A stretch of 64,000 bases of DNA from Plotosus lineatus (Eukaryota; Chordata; Actinopteri; Siluriformes; Plotosidae): positions 26,992,001-27,056,000 of the forward strand of contig CM045733.1 of the NCBI GenBank assembly GCA_024760905.1, given 5' to 3'. Below the pieces are notes generated by a model. It was given only the letters and a program-made list of their open reading frames with translations, was not told where the DNA came from and did no database searches. Numbering within the stretch: the first letter of the stretch is position 1; each line of letters starts with the position of its first letter. A program made the translations under genes and the position numbers. Positions 1 to 64,000 of this stretch are shown here, piece after piece.

Positions 1-432
1 GTCCACTGAAGGAGCTGATCAGCATCTCTACAGTCTGGTGCAGTGGGTGAGAGCTGTTGTCCATGATGGATGTGAGCTTGGCTATCATCCTCCTCTCACC
101 CACCTCCTCCACAGAGTCCAGTGGGCAGCCTAGGACAGCGCTGACCCTCCTGACCAGCTTGTTCAGTCTCTTTCTGTCCCGCTCTGTGCTGCCCGGGGCC
201 CAGCAGACGGCAGCATAGAGGATTGAAGAGGCTACCACAGAGTCATAAAATGTCCTAAGCAGAGGTCTGCATAATCCAAAGGACCTAAGTCTCCTCAGAA
301 GGTGGAGGTGACTCTGGTCCTTCTTGTACAGGGTGTTGGTGTTGTGGGACCAGTCCAGTTTATTGTTGAGGTGAACGCCCAGATACTTGAAACTGTCCAC
401 TGTCTCAATGTCCTGTCCCTGGATGTTTACCA

Positions 433-498
<66 letters not shown>

Positions 499-1350
499 AA
501 GTGCTTCTCCTGAAGTCGACCACCATCTCCTTCGTCTTCCTAGTGTTCAAGCACAGGTGGTTGCCCTCACACCAGTCCACAAAGTCGACGATGACCGACT
601 GGTACTCCAGCTCGTTCCCCTCTGACACACGGCCCACGATGGCGGAGTCGTCAGAGAACTTCTGGAGGTGGCAGCTGTCTGTGTTGTAGGTGAAGTCCGA
701 GGTGTAAATGGTGAAAAGGAAGGGTGAGAGGATGGTGCCCTGGGGTGCCCCCGTGCTGCAGACTGCCACCTTTGACTCACAGCCGCACAGCCGCACGTAC
801 TGTGGACGGTCGGTGAGGTAGTTGATGATCCAGGCAGCAAGATGTCCGTCCACTCCCGCGTCCTCCAGTTTCCCCCGCAGAAGCGCTGGACTGATGATGT
901 TGAAGGTGCTGGAGAAGTCAAAGATCATGACCCTCACAGCGCTACCGGAGATCTCCAGGTGGGTGAGCGCCTGCTGCAGAAGGTAGATGATGGCATCTTC
1001 TCCCCCGATGTTGGGCCTGTAGGCAAACTGCAGCGGGTCTAGGGTGGGGCTCACCATAGAGCGGAGATGTTCAAGGAGGAGCCTCTCCATGGTCTTCATG
1101 AAGTGGGAGGTCAGGGCAAAAGGTCTGTAGTGGGCTGGTTCCTTCACTTGAGCTGTTTTGGGAACCGGGACCACACAGAAGGTCTTCCACAGGACGAGAA
1201 CCTTCTCCAGGCTGAGGCTCAGGTTGTACAGTTGGCATAGGACCTCACAGAACTGGTCCGCATAGGTCCTCAGCAGCCTGGGACTGATGCCATCTGGTCC
1301 TGCAGATTTCCTCTGATTTCGTTGCCTCAACTGTCTCCTCAGTTGGTCTG
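1..1350 (-). mobile_element. Rex1/L2-like LINE, reverse transcriptase remnant
   Basis: Conceptual minus-strand translation gives reverse transcriptase blocks in order: a DFSSTFN block, GAPQGTILSPFLF, a FSDDSA block in the place of the catalytic F/YxDD box, and a FKYLGVHLNNKLDW block near 380. This pattern is typical of fish Rex1/L2-type non-LTR elements. The frame changes several times, and a long GT microsatellite interrupts the coding sequence just before the YLGVHL block. The copy is therefore dead. It runs off the left edge of the window, so its 3' end is not seen. The clade is inferred from motif style only. Confidence 0.65.
437..496. repeat. (GT)30 microsatellite inside the Rex1/L2-like LINE
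   Basis: An uninterrupted GT tract sits within reverse transcriptase coding sequence, between the VVDFRRS and YLGVHL blocks on the minus strand. It expanded after the LINE inserted or was carried by this copy. Confidence 0.95.
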
Positions 1351-1495
1351 AAGTGAGGGAGAGAGGGGGCTGGGGTGGGCTGCAGAGGGAGGGGGATGTG
1401 TCTGTATTGTTTCTGCTGCAGTTAGATGCATGGAAGGCCTTTAGTTTTTGGAGTGACAGATCATCTTTGTCAGACTTATCCTGCTTCCAACGAGG

Positions 1496-2455
1496 GTGTG
1501 GTCTGTGTTGCAGTCTGCGCTATGGAAACTTCTAGTGTGGAGAACGCTGCTCAGATCCTTGTGCCTGGTGAGGATAAGGTCCAGCTGGTGCCAGTGGCAA
1601 GATCTGGGGTGTCTCCAAGAGACTTGTATTTGTTACACACACGCCGTGGTGGCAGCACAGTTTCAGCAACCTCTGTCCATTCTCATTCATCCTGCCTATG
1701 CCGTGGTGATCCAGGCAGAAAGGCCAGATGTCACAGTCGGCACCCACTCTAGCATTGAAGTCTCCTAATAGGTAAAGACCTTCAGTGTTGGGGATCCTGG
1801 AAATTGCATCATCCAGAGCCTCGTAAAACTGGTCCTTGGCCTCTGGGGTGGAACTGAGTGTTGGTGCATAGATGCTGAAGAGGTTGACAAAAACCTGCAG
1901 TTGTAGAGAGGCATAAAGCGAGGATTCTCACTGGTAGGAGGTTAAATGGCCATAATCAGCGAGTTTTTCACGGCAAAACCTACACCATGCAGTCTTGGGT
2001 CATCTTGTGACAGGCCCTGCCAGTAGAAGGTGTACTTGGCCTCTTTGATAGTACCATTGTCAGCCAGGTGTGTTTCCTGTAGACAAGCAATGTCGATATT
2101 CAGACGTGTCAGTTCATGGTTGATGACTGCAGTCTTGCGGGCATCGTCAATCTGCTGAAGATCATTTGTCAATCCAGGACACATAGTCCGTATGTTCCAG
2201 CTTGCTATTCGAACAGCTGGAGTCTTCGCATTTGTCCGTTTCTTTCTGCCTGGTGTGGGATTCACAGCTTTCTTGTCAGGATGGTCAGTCCCTAAGCCCT
2301 ACGCACCCGGCAGGGCAGGCAATCTGTGGCGGGACAGCATCTTACTGTCCAGGGGATGCCCAGCTTGGAGCGGGCGGTAGCTGTCCAGAGAGATGCGATG
2401 GTCTCTTCCACTGTCGGAAGTAGCCCCAGGCACCCGTATCCTACGCCAATCGAAA
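1496..2455 (-). mobile_element. Second LINE: APE-type endonuclease remnant
   Basis: Minus-strand open segments at 1942-2265 and 1532-1747 encode apurinic-endonuclease-like motifs. These include RIASWNIRTM near the start, IACLQETHLAD (catalytic glutamate) and RLHGVGFAVKN. Further on come HHGIGRMNENGQRLL and CVTNT. This is the N-terminal half of a non-LTR retrotransposon protein distinct from the Rex1/L2-like piece to its left. Frames are broken between the two segments and no reverse transcriptase follows. I do not assign a clade. Confidence 0.6.
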
Positions 2456-2689
2456 TGAGCTTTTAACTGCTACTTCCTGTGTTAAGCCGAAGTATTGCAA
2501 CAATGCTGGAGTGTCCTTTCCAGTGCACTACAAGCCTGGGCAGGAAATATGGAGAATATTTTACACACAGTCTGGACCATAAAAATATAAAGCAAGCAAA
2601 ATTGATGAATCAAATCTACAATGTTTTATTTCACATTGAAAAACAAGTGGAACAAATGAATGGCAGTAATGGATGTGCTGTTGAAAGAT

Positions 2690-3632
2690 TTTCTTTTCCT
2701 TTCAGCTTTTCCCTTCAGGGGTCACCACAGCAAACCATCCGCCTCCATCTCACCCAATCCTCTGTATCTTCTACTCTTACTCCAACTACCTTCATGTCCT
2801 CCTTCACCACATCCATAAATCTTCTCTTTGGTCTTCCTCTAGACCTTCTGCCTGGTAGTTCCAACATCAGCATCCTACTACCAATATACTCACTATTCCT
2901 CCTATGTACATGTCCAAAGCATCTCAATCTAGCCTCTATGACTTTGTCTCCAAAACCTTTAACATGTGCTGTCCCTCTGATGTATTCATTCCTGATCCTA
3001 TCCATCCTCGTTACTCCAAAATAGAACCTCAAAATTTTTATCTCTGCTACCTCCAGCTCAGCCTCCTGTCTTTTCCCCAGGGCCACTGTTTCTAAACCAT
3101 ACAACATCGCTGGCCTCATCACCGTCTTGTACACTTTTCCTTTCATTCTTGCTGATACCCTCCTATCACACATCACACAGGACACTTTTCTCCAACCATT
3201 CCAACCTGCCTGCACACGCTTCTTTACCTCTTTTCCACACTCTCCATTGCTCTGGATTGTTGAGCCTAAGTACTTAAAATCCTCCACCTGTGTAATCTCT
3301 GCTCCCTGTAACCTCACCGTTCATCCTGGGTCCTTGTCATTCACACACATGTATTCTGTCTTACTGAGGCTAACCTTCATTCCCCTCCTTTCCAGGGCAT
3401 ACCTCCACCTCTCTAGATTCTCCTGCACTTGTTCTCTGCTCTCACTACAGATCACAATGTCATCTGCAAACATCATAGTCCATTTCAGCCTGTCCATTAC
3501 CATAGCAAACAAGAAGGGGCTCAGAGCTGACCCTTGATGCAGTCCCACCTCCACCTTGAACTCTTCTGTCACACCGACAGCACACTTCATCACTGTCTTA
3601 CATCTCTCATACATGTCCTGCACCACTCTAAA
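2690..3632 (-). mobile_element. RTE LINE copy A, 5'-truncated
   Basis: Minus-strand translation (2715-3317, then 3321-3626 in another frame) matches the C-terminal half of the RTE reverse transcriptase seen in eight other copies here: MMFADDIVIC, FKYLGSTIQSNGECGKEV, and the terminal block ending in CCGDP. The 3' end is at low coordinates and shows the family's short pyrimidine (AAG-derived) tail. A 10-bp direct repeat (gttgaaagat, 2680-2689 and 3644-3653) may be the target-site duplication, with a few extra bases at the 5' junction. A small deletion removes the segment between MDRL and the FADD box. Confidence 0.85.
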
Positions 3633-4174
3633 ATGTTGAAAATGTTGAAAGATCCACTACAAAATGTTGAAAGATCCATCTCTTAAATTAATAGATGTGC
3701 AACTGTATCATTTTCTCTGGGATGAGAAATATTTTGGGCCAGGAAAGCTCTTGGTCAGGAAATTGTGTCTCTCATTTCAGTTTATCTTTCCATATTTCAT
3801 TGGTAGAAGTGAGAGTGCAATAGTACAATTTTGAACCTTTTTGAACTGATAACAATTTCCTCACCGGCAGTTTTGTATCAATGACACCTCTTTTATCTCT
3901 CTTAATTTCAGTCCTTTTTAGATCATCTTTAACTGAAGATACAATACTTATATATTCCATAAACTTTGGTCTGGAGTCTGTACAAAAGTCATTAAAGTCT
4001 ATGAAATTACTCTTCACATCAACAATATCACCAATTTGAGTTAAACCAAGGTTCAACCAATGCTTCCATTTCACAGGTTTGTTTCCAATTTTGATATTAT
4101 CATTATAAAACAGCGGTTCACAGATGAGATCACTAAAAGATGTAATTTCTGCCTTTTTAAGAATTCCTGATATT

Positions 4175-4395
4175 CCTGAATCCGGGGATTTAGCTCAGTT
4201 GGTAGAGCGTCTGCTTTATCCTCCGGAATGTCGGAGTTTGAATATGGCCGTGTCATATCATGAGATGTTAAAATTTGCGAGTTGTTGCTTGGTGCTCAGC
4301 ATCAAAAGGATAGAACTACGCAACAACTGGTGCCGTACAGTGGCGATGGGTGCCTGGAGCGCTGGGGTCTCATGCGCATTGAGCATTATGAATCT
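4175..4395 (+). mobile_element. tRNA-derived SINE inside the L1
   Basis: A tRNA-like head at 4190-4262 has a good A box (TAGCTCAGTTGGTAGAGCG) and a weaker B box (GAGTTTGAATATGG). It is followed by about 130 bases of non-tRNA body. L1 coding sequence on the minus strand resumes on both sides, so this is an insertion. It is not a functional tRNA gene, because the B box and T-arm are degraded. The family is not recognised, and it differs from the RTE-tailed SINEs elsewhere in the window. Confidence 0.55.
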
Positions 4396-4987
4396 CTAAA
4401 GAGCTAATAAAGTCATTCCCAAATTTATCAATGTTTTTAAATTCTGGATTCGCATATAGTAAGAGATCCTTCCACCTACTCTCCACTTCTGAATTGACTA
4501 ATTTTCGAATCCATGATATTTTCAGAGACTTGACAAACTTGTAAATATCTATCATTCCCAGACCGCCATCTTGGACTGATTTGCAAACCGTGCGTCAATT
4601 AATCTTATCAGGCTTTTTATCCCACAAAAAGTGAAAAAGAATCTTGTTTAATTATTTTATGAACTGCCCTGATCAGGTAGTGTGAGAAAGACAGAGTTTA
4701 ATTTGGATACAAGGAGTGATTTGATAATGGCTATCTTACCCAGAGGAGTTATTACTCGTTTCATCCATTTATTCATAATCTGTTTAATTTGATAAAGTTT
4801 ACCAGAATAATTCAATTTTTCCATTTCATCCAAATTAGTTGAAATAATAATACCAAGTAGTCTGAAAGTTTTGGGATTTCATCTCAAGTTAAGGTCGGGT
4901 CGGTATCTAATGTTACAATTTTTCTTGGAGACAATCCAGAAAACTTCTGATTTTTTTTGTAATTCATTTTTAGGCCCGAGATCTTAG

Positions 4988-7661
4988 CTTCTTCTTCTTT
5001 TACTTTCGGCTGCTCCCTTCAGGGGTCGCCACAGCAAATCATCCGCCTCCACCTCACCCTGTCCTCTGCATCTTCTTTTCTGACTCCAACGACTATCACA
5101 CATAACACCGGATACTTTTCTCCAACCATTCCAACCTGCCTGCACACGCTTCTTCACCTCTTTTCCACACTCTCCATTGCTCTGGATTGTTGGGCCTAAG
5201 TACTTAAAATCCTCCACCTTCGTTATCTCTGCTCCCTGTAACATCACCGTTCCTCCTGGGTCCTTCTCATTCACACACATGTATTCTGATTTTCTGAGGC
5301 TAACCTTCATTCCTCTCCTTTCCAGGGCATACCTCCACCTCTCTAGATTTTCCTGCACTTGTTCTCTGCTCTCACGACAGATCACAATGTCATCTGCAAA
5401 CATCATAGTCCATGGAGATTCTTGTCTCACCTCGTCTGTCAGCCTGTCCATCACCATAGCAAATAAGAAGGGGCTCAGAGCTGACCCTTGATGTAGTCCC
5501 ACCTCCACCTTGAATTCGTCGGTCACACCGACAGCACACCTCACTGCTGTCTTACATCTCTCATACATGTCCTGCACCACTCTAACATACTTCTCTGCCA
5601 CTCCAGACTTCCTCATGCAATACCACAGTTCTTCTCTTGGCACCCTGTCATATGCTTTTTCCAGATCCACAAAGGCACAATGTAGCTCCATCTGACCTTC
5701 TCTATTAACATCCTCAAAGCAAACATTGCATCTGTGGTGCTCTTTCTTGGCATGAAACCAAACTGTTGTTCACAAAGGCTGACCTCTGCCCTTAGTCTAG
5801 CTTCCACTATTCTTTCCCATAACTTCATCGTATGGCTCATCAACTTTATCCCTCTGTAGTTGCTGCAACTCTGCACGTCTCCCTTGTTCTTAAAAATGGG
5901 CACCAGCATACTTCTCCTCCACTCCTCCGGCATCTGCTCACTCTCTAGTACCATGTTGAATGTTCTTGTCAGAAAATCTACTGCTACCTCTCCTAGACAC
6001 TTCCATACCTCCACAGGTATATCATCAGGACCAACTGCCTTTCCATTCTTCATCCTCTTCAATGCACTTCTCACTGATCTTTGTACTCTTTCCATCTTCC
6101 CAGCACACTTCTGTCATCAGTCAATACATTTCCCTCTCTGTCCTTTATCAATCTAACTTGCTGCACGTCCTTCCCATCTCTATTTCTCTGCTGTGCCAAC
6201 CTGTATAGATCATTTTCTCCCTCTTTACTATCCAACCTATCATACAAGTCATCATACGCCCTCTGTTTGGCCTTAGCCACTGCTACTTTCGCCTTACGCA
6301 CTGTCTCCCTGTACTCCTGTTTACTCTCTTCGGTCCTCTCAATGTCCCACTTCTTCTTAGCTAACCTCTTCCTTTGTACACACTCCTGCACTTCCTCATT
6401 CCACCACCAGGTCTCATCTACTTTCCTTCCAGAGGACACACCAAGTACTCTCCTACCTGTGTCCCTGATCATATTTGCTGTGGTTGTCCAGTCATTTGGA
6501 AGCACTTCCTGGCCACCCAAAGCCGGTTTCAACTCCTCCTTGAAGACAACACGACACTCTTCCTTTTTAAGCTTCCACCACTTTGTCTTCTGCTCTGCCT
6601 TTTTCACCTTTCTCACCATCAGAGTCATCCTGCACACCACCATCCTCTGCTGTTTGGCAGCACTCTCACCCGCTACTACTTTGCAGTCACTGACTTCCTT
6701 TAAATTACATCGCCTGCACAAGATGTAGTCTACCTGTGTGCTCCTACCTCCACTTTTATAAGTCACCCTATGCTCCTGTTTCTTCTGGAAGAAAGTATTC
6801 ACCACAGCCATTTCCATCCTTTTTGCAAAATCTACCAACATCTGTCCTTCTGCGTTCCTGTCCTGGATACCAAACCTGCCCATCACTTCCTCGTCCCCTC
6901 TGTTGCCTGCACCAACATGTCCATTGAAGTCTGCACCAATGACCACTCTTTCACCTCTGGGGGTACTCTGCATCACTTCATCTAAGTCACTCCAGAATCT
7001 CTCCTTCTCTTCTATCTCACATCCTGCCTGTGGGGCATAAGCACTAACAACATTGAGCATTACACCTTCAATTTCTAACTTGAGACTCATCACTCTGTCT
7101 GACACTCTTTTCACTTTTAGAACATTCCTGACAAACTCCTCCTTCAAGATGACTCCGACTCCATTTCTCTTCCCATCCACACCATGAAAAAACAGCTTAA
7201 ACCCTGCTCCTCTGCTTCTAGCCTTGCTACCTTTCCACCTGGTCTCCTGAACACACAGTATGTCCACCTTCCTCCTCTGCATCATGTCAGCCAGCTCTCT
7301 ACCTTTTCCTGCCATAGTTCCAACATTCAAAGTCCCTACTTTCAGTCCTAGACTCATGCCTTTCCTCTTCTCTCTCTGCCTATGGACACGCCTCCCGCCT
7401 CTCCTTCTTCGACGTCTTCGACCAACAGTAGTCCAATTTCCATCAGCACCCTGTTGATTGACAGCACTGATGGCGGTCGTTGTTAACCCGGGCCTCGACC
7501 GATCCGGTATGGCGGTAATACTTCTGATTTGCATCATAAATATTTGGCATTGGTTTTACGTCGGATGCCCTTCCTGACACAACCCTCTGCCTTTGTCCGG
7601 GCTTGGGACCGGCATGAGGGGGAGAGACACTGGTTAGTGCCCCCCGCACCTCATGGCTGCA
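4988..7661 (-). mobile_element. RTE LINE copy B, near full length with internal deletions
   Basis: The element is bounded by a perfect 19-bp target-site duplication (tttaggcccgagatcttag at 4969-4987 and 7662-7680) inside the L1. The 5' leader is at 7540-7661. The endonuclease domain is open (6071-7537). Reverse transcriptase follows in other frames at 5613-6095 and 4984-5691, with the FADDIVIC box near 5400. Two internal losses are visible: a short one at about 6075 between WKEY and the ALKRMKNGKAVGPDDIP block, and about 280 bases near 5095 before the C-terminus. The 3' end carries the family's AAG-type tail. Confidence 0.93.
6071..7537 (-). CDS. RTE endonuclease ORF fragment (488 aa), copy B
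   Basis: This is the longest uninterrupted coding stretch in the window. It starts at an ATG in the leader and passes a basic run (GRRRRRRRGG). The APE endonuclease signatures follow: LKVGTLNVGTM, ILCVQETRWKG with the catalytic glutamate, NVVSAYAPQ, and VIGADFNGHVGAG with the DxN pair. A charged linker leads towards the reverse transcriptase. The frame ends where a deletion has removed the start of the RT domain, so the product would be endonuclease only. It belongs to a mobile element and is not a host gene. Confidence 0.85.
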   Translation of the reverse strand: MMQIRSITAIPDRSRPGLTTTAISAVNQQGADGNWTTVGRRRRRRRGGRRVHRQREKRKGMSLGLKVGTLNVGTMAGKGRELADMMQRRKVDILCVQETRWKGSKARSRGAGFKLFFHGVDGKRNGVGVILKEEFVRNVLKVKRVSDRVMSLKLEIEGVMLNVVSAYAPQAGCEIEEKERFWSDLDEVMQSTPRGERVVIGADFNGHVGAGNRGDEEVMGRFGIQDRNAEGQMLVDFAKRMEMAVVNTFFQKKQEHRVTYKSGGRSTQVDYILCRRCNLKEVSDCKVVAGESAAKQQRMVVCRMTLMVRKVKKAEQKTKWWKLKKEECRVVFKEELKPALGGQEVLPNDWTTTANMIRDTGRRVLGVSSGRKVDETWWWNEEVQECVQRKRLAKKKWDIERTEESKQEYRETVRKAKVAVAKAKQRAYDDLYDRLDSKEGENDLYRLAQQRNRDGKDVQQVRLIKDREGNVLTDDRSVLGRWKEYKDQ

Positions 7662-9706
7662 TTTAGGCCCGAGATCTTAGCAAAGGTGTCTAAAGCTTCA
7701 ATAACAGCTTCAAATGATGCTTTGCTCCCAGCTAGAATGAACTCAGTATCGTCTGCATATTGATCATTTATAACAAGTCCTTTAATATTTTTGTTTCTCT
7801 TTATAATAATAAGTATCTCTGCACATAACAAAAAAATATAGGGACTTAAAGGGGCCCCTTGGTGACAACCTCTTTTTATATCGAACCTTGAAGACATTAA
7901 CTGTTACAGAAGACTTGATATTTGAATAAAAAAATATTTATCCATTTCAAAATATTTCCCCCAAAGCCAAAAACGTGAAGATATTTTTTAATAAATGACC
8001 ACCAGACAGAATCAAAGGCTTTATGAAAGTCTATCAAAAATAGCATTCCTGGAATTTGTTCTCTTTCTGTGTGAAAAAGAATATCATAAGAGTTCTCTAA
8101 TATTGTTACCCATATAGCGATTTGCCATAAATCCTGTTTGTTTAGGGTGAATTATGTCTGGCAGGACAGTTTTAATCCTTTCTGATATACAGGCAGACAC
8201 AAGTTTATAGGTAACATTTTGTAGGGTAATGGGTCTCCAACTTTTCAAAAACTGTTTAGGCTTATCTCCCTTTGGAAGACAAGTAATTATTCCTAATTTT
8301 TGACTTGCTGATAGTTCCCCTATTTGAAAAGCATGGTTGACTGAACAAAGGAGGAAAATACCAAGTCCTTCCAAAAGAATTTGAAAAATTCAGCAGAAAA
8401 CCCATTTGAGCCCGGGCTCTTATTGTTATTCATTGACTTTAATGCACTCAGAAGTTCTTCAGATCTTAAAGCAGATTCCAAGCTTTCGGATAATTCTTTA
8501 TTTAAAGTTGGAAAATTCATATTTTCATCCAGCATTAAACTATTCAAATCGAAACTGCGGTCAACTTCGTGTTCGGGAGACTCACATAAATTTTCATAAA
8601 ATTTTTTTGTTTCTTCAATAATGTCATCCTCCTCTGTTAAAACAATTCCATTTGGTTTTTCAATGAGTTAATATTTTACTTACAAAATTCCTGTTTTGAA
8701 GACTACAAAAATACCTTGATACTTTTTCTCTATCTTCAATCCATCTGGATCTTGATCTTAAAAAGATACCCTCCATTTTACATTTTCTAATATCTTCGAT
8801 CTCATTCCTACTTTGTTCTAACAATTTGAAATCAATATCAAGGCTATTTTCAAGTTTTTCTATCAGTATTTTTTCTTTCTTTCATTGTTCTCTTTTCTTC
8901 TATGAAGCACATGATATTGTGTTACCTTTAATTCCATTAATAAAACTTCTAGAAAAATCTGGTCATCAATTCTAAAGTGAATTTCAGGTGCCCTGATACC
9001 ATCCAAGTTTTCCATATTATAAACAAGTACTGCATATTCTTTAAGATGTATGTAAGGCATCTTAATCTTGCATCACGTTGTATTTTAAATATTTAAAAGA
9101 GGACGCAGAAGCAAAAGTATTCTTTCAGATGTTATTTGTATTGACCAGAGATCTGATCCAGGCAGAACAGACTTGATTAAAACAGACTTACATTTACTCA
9201 TTACATGTACATCCGAACCTGAGCAAACGTACACGTACACTAGATTTAAAAATCAGCATTTAAAACTCAGAAACACTGACATCACAAATACAGCAGATAT
9301 GACAGTTTTGAAAATTAAAACATGTGTGTACAAGTATTTGTACCAGTAGTATTAAATTTCAACATAAAGATGATTTCTTTGTGTTTATACTTCCCGAATC
9401 ATCACTGTTAAAATAACCAGCAACAGTTTTCACATCGAACAAGAAAAATGAAAAAGAATTGAAATCAAAATTAGCTTGAGGTTTAATTTAAGAGCATATT
9501 GGTCCCGTTCAGTCAGCACGAAGTCACGCCCACACACATTCGACAAGGATTCATCAATAAGTCTTCACTTTTTTCAGCCAGATCTACAGCACCAAAGCCC
9601 TGCTTCGGTTTTCGTCCCAGCCAGCCATGAGAATGTGACCCAAATTCTGATGAGAACTATTGGCCTTGATCAGGAGCAGGACACTTTCAGAGGTATGCTG
9701 ATCTGC

Positions 9707-9775
9707 TTTATTTTTCTCAGTCTATTAAAAAAACACAGGGCAAGCTGTATGTTGAGAAAAAAAAAAATCACAGCC

Positions 9776-9859
<84 letters not shown>

Positions 9860-9983
9860 AGAGTGACAAAACTAGGAAGCTTTTAGAAAAAGAAACAGTC
9901 ATCAAAAAGGTGCTGGATTCTCACTTTTGTGCAAAATAATACACTCAGTTTCCAAGTCACATGGGGAGTGGGTGGGTGTTGAG
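9707..9983 (-). other. kif21a: Probable kif21a 3' UTR with candidate AATAAA
   Basis: The transcript continues below the stop codon at 9984 through a (GT)39 tract. On the minus strand a consensus AATAAA lies at 9707-9712, about 275 nt after the stop. No stronger signal is visible before the L1 starts at 9060. The UTR end is inferred and no transcript evidence is available. Confidence 0.35.
9777..9855. repeat. (CA)n microsatellite in the kif21a 3' UTR
   Basis: This is a pure tract of about 79 bases. It reads (GT)n in the kif21a transcript, roughly 130 nt after the stop codon. Confidence 0.95.
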
Positions 9984-62811
<52,828 letters not shown>

Positions 62812-62934
62812 CTATAAAACAAACAAAATTATGTTATAATGCTATTCTAAGTTGTCTAATAGATGTCTAGTAGCAGAAGTAACCTTCATCTAACATCAGT
62901 ACAATCAGATCAAGATCACTTGGATGTAATTAGT

Positions 62935-63645
62935 AGAGCTGTGCAATAAAAATGGTTTATCCGTTTAAACCGGTTGTAACATGCAAACAATACGTATTGC
63001 AATACTCTGAAGTAAAGCCAATTTTTTTGACATGCATTTGGAAAACAACGGAACAGTAAAAAATACTTCAGGGTATTCCCGCTAATAGAACCGGAAGTAA
63101 TGCTTTCGTTGGGGGGGGGGGGGGGGGGGCGAACACAGAGGTTCCAGCATGCAGAATGTAATCCCGACACAATCATGTTTCCGTCCGCTTATGTACAGTC
63201 ATTCAATGTGTGGAGAGCCAGGTATAACAAGAGCCATGCCGTGATTGGATAGTGCAGATTGTCGCGAAGGCCTTCAGCCAATAGAATTTGTTTTTATACA
63301 GGATATGGAAATTCCCACTAAAAACAAAACCACAGTTCATGTTGCTAATTGCTCAGAAATTTACTGACCTACTAGATCTAGTTTTTCGCTTAAATATTTC
63401 TTTTAAAATGAGCAAAAGAGGGAAGCGGTCCCATGAACCTGATCTCCAACAAGGCACATTAACCATGCATGTTTTTTTTTTGTTTGTTTGTTTTTTTTTT
63501 TTTGCTTAACTCGGCAATAATATCTCTGTCGACTCTGAAAAAAATGACGTCACACTTTTACATGAAAGACATTTATATTGATATGTAAATATATCAATCT
63601 ATTGCTCATAGGGTCATAGGTCTGATGAGGTCTAGTCGTGCATGA
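62935..63645. mobile_element. Possible hAT-like remnant
   Basis: The left end TAGAGCTGTGCAATA and the right end (complement of TATCATGCACGACTA) are weakly similar inverted termini. Near 63408 a plus-strand ATG opens MSKRGKRSHEP and soon runs into poly-T. A 19-base G run lies at about 63111-63129. The evidence is thin. Confidence 0.3.
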
Positions 63646-64000
63646 TATATTTCTGCGCATGGGCGGATGATGCTCCACCTTTAATCCTGTCTTAAAAATT
63701 TAATATGCATGCATTAATGATTAAGGTTTCACAATATGCTAATAAAAGCACTAGATGCACTTCTAATATTATGTGTATTTAATGTGTTTAAAAAACTTAT
63801 CTTGCTCAATATGTAGTTCTATTTCAATGTTAATGCTTGTGCCAAAGTTTAAAACATTAAATTTTCATCATAAGTAGATTTTTTCTGATGCTTACAATTT
63901 TTATTTTAATGACAAAAATGTTTTTAATGTTGTTGATTTCTCTTTTCGAAAAAAAGAATAAATACTGTCAAGAACAGGCTCACTTTCAATTTAAAAGTCT
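63646..64000. other. kif21a intron, nothing recognised
   Basis: AT-rich sequence to the window edge, with no exon or repeat that I can support. Confidence 0.55.

Larger units (their letters stand above)
3655..9060 (-). mobile_element. L1/Tx1-like LINE, ORF2 remnant, interrupted by a SINE and RTE copy B
   Basis: Minus-strand fragments read in ORF2 order. The region before the RT lies at 8863-9060. RT blocks follow: NNNKSPGSNGFSAEFFKFFW (8320-8547), GIITCLPKGDKPKQFLKSWR and the adjoining ITLQN (8084-8374), and GCHQGAPLSP then QYADDTEF, the YADD catalytic box (7634-7897). The C-terminal part continues beyond RTE copy B at 4984-3772. The frame is broken by stops throughout. The QGAPLSP/YADD spelling and the KSPGSNGF block are typical of L1. 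The element lies downstream of the kif21a stop codon in the same orientation. Confidence 0.8.

Noticed and set aside
387..689. Open frames made of Cys-Val or His-Thr repeats here and at 9476, 11130, 11675, 12153 and 32235
   Set aside because: They are translations of CA/GT microsatellites and not genes.
4190..4262. A functional tRNA gene
   Set aside because: The A box is good but the B box and T-arm are degraded, and a non-tRNA body follows inside an L1. It is a SINE head.
62812..64000. Upstream kif21a motor exons or promoter
   Set aside because: No P-loop (GQTGAGKT-like) or other motor sequence and no CpG-rich region is visible on the minus strand.

Overview
This window is vertebrate nuclear DNA, almost certainly from a ray-finned (teleost) fish. 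The evidence is one multi-exon gene with GT-AG introns, very long CA/GT microsatellites, and dense fish-type repeats: RTE-clade, L1/Tx1-like and Rex1/L2-like LINEs, tRNA-headed SINEs, and Tc1, piggyBac, Tigger/pogo and hAT DNA transposons. No prokaryotic or viral gene is present.

The only host gene I can support is kif21a, encoding the microtubule-plus-end kinesin KIF21A, on the minus strand. I placed 32 coding exons between 62811 and the stop codon at 9984. Their phases join without conflict into 4209 nt (1402 codons plus stop). Order from the 5' side: back half of the kinesin motor with switch I and switch II (62.8-59.2 kb), coiled-coil stalk with an acidic insert (59.1-29.3 kb), serine-rich linker (29.1-24.4 kb), and the C-terminal WD40 domain (23.6-10.0 kb). 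The exons for the motor N-terminus (P-loop) and the promoter lie beyond 64000. The protein matches KIF21A rather than KIF21B in the stalk, the segment after the motor and the C-terminus.

The introns are enlarged by nested mobile elements. Nine copies (A-I) of one RTE-type LINE family are present, most with clear target-site duplications (TSDs). Two (G, H) have internal deletions. A tRNA-derived SINE family carries a tail that looks like this RTE's 5' leader joined directly to its 3' end. The intron between the exons at 45283 and 39786 holds a piggyBac element (TTAA duplication) containing a Tc1 element (TA duplication) containing an RTE copy. Window positions 1-9060 are downstream of the gene and consist of LINE remnants: Rex1/L2-like, a second LINE's endonuclease, and an L1 interrupted by a SINE and by RTE copy B.

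The most notable signal is in the WD40 exons at 11.1-12.4 kb. One 397-nt intron has (AC)27 directly after its 5' splice site and (GT)37 in place of the polypyrimidine tract at its 3' splice site. The two can pair and bring the splice sites together. The next acceptor also uses a GT repeat, followed by three in-frame AGs.
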